Assembly (NCBI GenBank): GCA_028678965.1
Contig: JAJRCM010000053.1
Location: 1-6,631 of the forward strand
Origin: Methanomicrobiales archaeon
GTDB lineage: Archaea; Halobacteriota; Methanomicrobia; Methanomicrobiales; JACTUA01
DNA length: 6,631 nt
Direction of reading: 5' to 3'
Both the position numbers and the translations under genes were made by a program. Positions 5,436 to 6,631 of the stretch are shown here, piece after piece (positions within the stretch are counted from its first letter, which is position 1; each line of letters opens with the position of its first letter). The notes beneath the pieces were generated by a model, which was given only the letters and a program-made list of their open reading frames with translations, did no database searches and was not told the origin of the DNA.

Positions 5436-5924
5436 TCAATGTTCCTCATCTGACGGTGGTTCTTCCGAATACGAACCTGTCTCTTCATCACCTTGATCCG
5501 GTCCGAGATGCCATACTTCTAACAAGAGATCATCAAGATCCCCAGAGGTGATGAATGAGGTTTTTTCTGCATCTTTGGGCAATTCAAGAATAGCGGCGAG
5601 CCGTCCCTTCCTGATCATGTACACATCGCGATAAGGCCAGTCCTCTGAGAGGGGAATATCACGGTCATAGATTTCTCGAGCGAGATCGAGCGTACCATAG
5701 ACCTCATCTTTCAGCCCGAAGAGTACCTTACGCATATATCGCTGTACATACCACCGTAGTTCGGAGACAAGGGAGAGGGCCGTCCCCAGCGAGGTGGCCG
5801 TTATCTCGACCCCAAATCCCAGATTCCTCGGTTCGTAAAATCGCAAGATGTTACGGCTGGTTTCAGACGCCTGGAGGATGGCATAGAGATCAACGTTCCC
5901 TTTCGGCAGGAAGAGCACTTTCAT
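5436..5924 (-). CDS. Uncharacterised archaeal protein resembling DUF5804
   Basis: This 162-residue protein has no signal peptide or membrane segment and no catalytic motif that I can recognise. The first ~75 residues resemble, from memory, the DUF5804 family known mainly from haloarchaea and methanogens: an N-terminal strand MKVLFLPKG, then TSRNILRFYEPRNLGFGVEI at 22-41, then TSLGTALSLVSELRWYVQRY at 44-63. A middle part (about 95-125) reads like short strands (VYMIRKGRLAAILELPKD). The last ~35 residues are highly acidic (GDLDDLLLE, GDEETGSYSEEPPSDEEH) and probably disordered. A TATA box lies about 48 bases upstream, after the SRAP gene, and the thioredoxin-fold gene follows 45 bases downstream. 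No function is assigned; cotranscription with a thiol protein is the only contextual hint. Confidence 0.7.
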   Translation of the reverse strand: MKVLFLPKGNVDLYAILQASETSRNILRFYEPRNLGFGVEITATSLGTALSLVSELRWYVQRYMRKVLFGLKDEVYGTLDLAREIYDRDIPLSEDWPYRDVYMIRKGRLAAILELPKDAEKTSFITSGDLDDLLLEVWHLGPDQGDEETGSYSEEPPSDEEH

Positions 5925-5968
5925 TGTTTCACTTCGTAGCTGGAAGATGAAAAGGGAGGCAGACTGGT

Positions 5969-5976
5969 AATATATC
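5969..5976 (-). promoter_or_regulatory. TATA box of the DUF5804-like gene
   Basis: GATATATT on the minus strand is centred about 48 bases before the ATG at 5924, predicting a leader of about 22 bases. It lies in the 63-base gap after the SRAP stop codon, so this gene can be expressed independently of the SRAP gene. A weak GAAGTG precedes the start codon. Confidence 0.5.
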
Positions 5977-5987
5977 CCTCGTGGTAT

Positions 5988-6631
5988 TCACATCAATCCA
6001 CCCTCCACTGGCGCGAGCACTTCAGGGGAATCGTTTCCAGGATTGTTCACCAGCTTTGAGACACGATAGGCTTCCAGCGGGGCAGCAGGATAGGGAGTGA
6101 AGATCTTTTGAAGCGAAGGAGGGTCCAGTGGTTCAGTTCCCAGCCAGTGATCCTCGTCCTCCTGAAAGAGGATAACGGGCATTCGTGAATGGATGGATGC
6201 AATGACGGCATTGGGTTCAGTGGTAATAATGGTGCAGGAATGGACAGGACCCTCGTCTCCCTTCCAGATATCATAGAGGCCAGCAAAGCCGAAGAGTGTG
6301 TCATCCTTGCGATGGATGTAATACGGTATTTTCTCTTTTCCTGCCGTCTTCCATTCGAAGAAGCCGCTCGCTGGTATAAGGCACCGACGGGTGGCAAGGA
6401 GCGTGCGGAACATCTGCCGTTCAGTAAGGGTTTCAGCCCGGGCATTGATGGGGTGGTGACCTTCAGAAGGATTTTTGCTCCACGAAGGAGTGAGTCCCCA
6501 GTGCATCATAGTGAGAGTATGTTTGTTCCCAGAACTTTCGGCGAGGATAACCGGAATGTCCTGGGAAGGAGCGACATTGAAACGAGATCTCGGTTCCCAG
6601 TCCCCTTTCGGAACAGCGAACCGATCAAAAA
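5988..6631 (-). CDS. SRAP (YedK/HMCES) family abasic-site protein, 5' end outside the window
   Basis: SRAP proteins form a covalent thiazolidine link through Cys2 with abasic sites in single-stranded DNA, shielding them from breakage. The window contains 213 residues; the frame is open to the right edge, so the gene starts beyond it and lacks perhaps 10-15 residues, including the expected N-terminal Met-Cys-Gly-Arg. Conserved elements are FNVAPSQ (active-site Asn18 of the fragment), MHWGLTPSW at 42-50, NARAET at 62-67, GFFEWK with catalytic Glu92, and SIHSRMPVIL with catalytic His147. The ATG at 6509 is internal and would remove the Asn motif, so it is not the start. The C-terminus is complete. 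Expected role is DNA-protein crosslink repair in the cytoplasm. Confidence 0.93.
   Translation of the reverse strand, partial: FDRFAVPKGDWEPRSRFNVAPSQDIPVILAESSGNKHTLTMMHWGLTPSWSKNPSEGHHPINARAETLTERQMFRTLLATRRCLIPASGFFEWKTAGKEKIPYYIHRKDDTLFGFAGLYDIWKGDEGPVHSCTIITTEPNAVIASIHSRMPVILFQEDEDHWLGTEPLDPPSLQKIFTPYPAAPLEAYRVSKLVNNPGNDSPEVLAPVEGGLM

Overview
The window reads as an ordinary chromosomal segment of a euryarchaeon, most likely a methanogen of the Methanomicrobia (Methanomicrobiales-like). The evidence is a short archaeal-type triosephosphate isomerase, a proteasome-activating nucleotidase (PAN), an archaeal MBF1, AT-rich TATA-like boxes 20-40 bases before start codons, and oligo-T tracts just after stop codons. 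Genus-level placement is inference. Base composition is moderate and codons favour G/C at the third position. No insertion sequence, phage gene, CRISPR array, tRNA or rRNA was seen.

Layout: 1-128 is coding-like sequence of an unidentified neighbour, cut by the edge. 161-715 (+) is an XRE-HTH protein with paired CBS domains. 726-1394 (-) is triosephosphate isomerase, convergent with it. 1501-1986 (+) is a TspO/MBR membrane protein. 2003-2497 (-) is MBF1, convergent with tspO and divergent from pan at 2550-3788 (+). 3826-4245 (-) is a small FMN split-barrel (PPOX-like) protein. 4404-5390 (-) is a membrane-anchored extracytoplasmic thioredoxin-fold protein with a Pro/Thr linker. 5436-5924 (-) is a DUF5804-like protein. 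5988-6631 (-) is a SRAP (YedK/HMCES) family DNA-protein crosslink protein whose N-terminus lies beyond the right edge.

The functions are mostly housekeeping and stress related: protein turnover (pan), a transcription cofactor (mbf1), central carbon metabolism (tpiA), abasic-site protection (SRAP), and flavin, thiol and tetrapyrrole-linked proteins. The closest mechanistic link visible in the DNA is the 52-base mbf1-pan intergenic region, where two opposed TATA boxes appear interleaved. The DUF5804-like and thiol-disulfide genes are 45 bases apart and may be one transcript. Convergent pairs share short gaps with an oligo-T tract for each strand.

I found no convincing new multi-gene system. 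The best items for a second look are the interleaved mbf1-pan promoters, a hairpin presenting the Shine-Dalgarno sequence of the PPOX-like gene in its loop, the one-cysteine active-site motif of the thioredoxin-fold protein, and the uncharacterised DUF5804-like protein.
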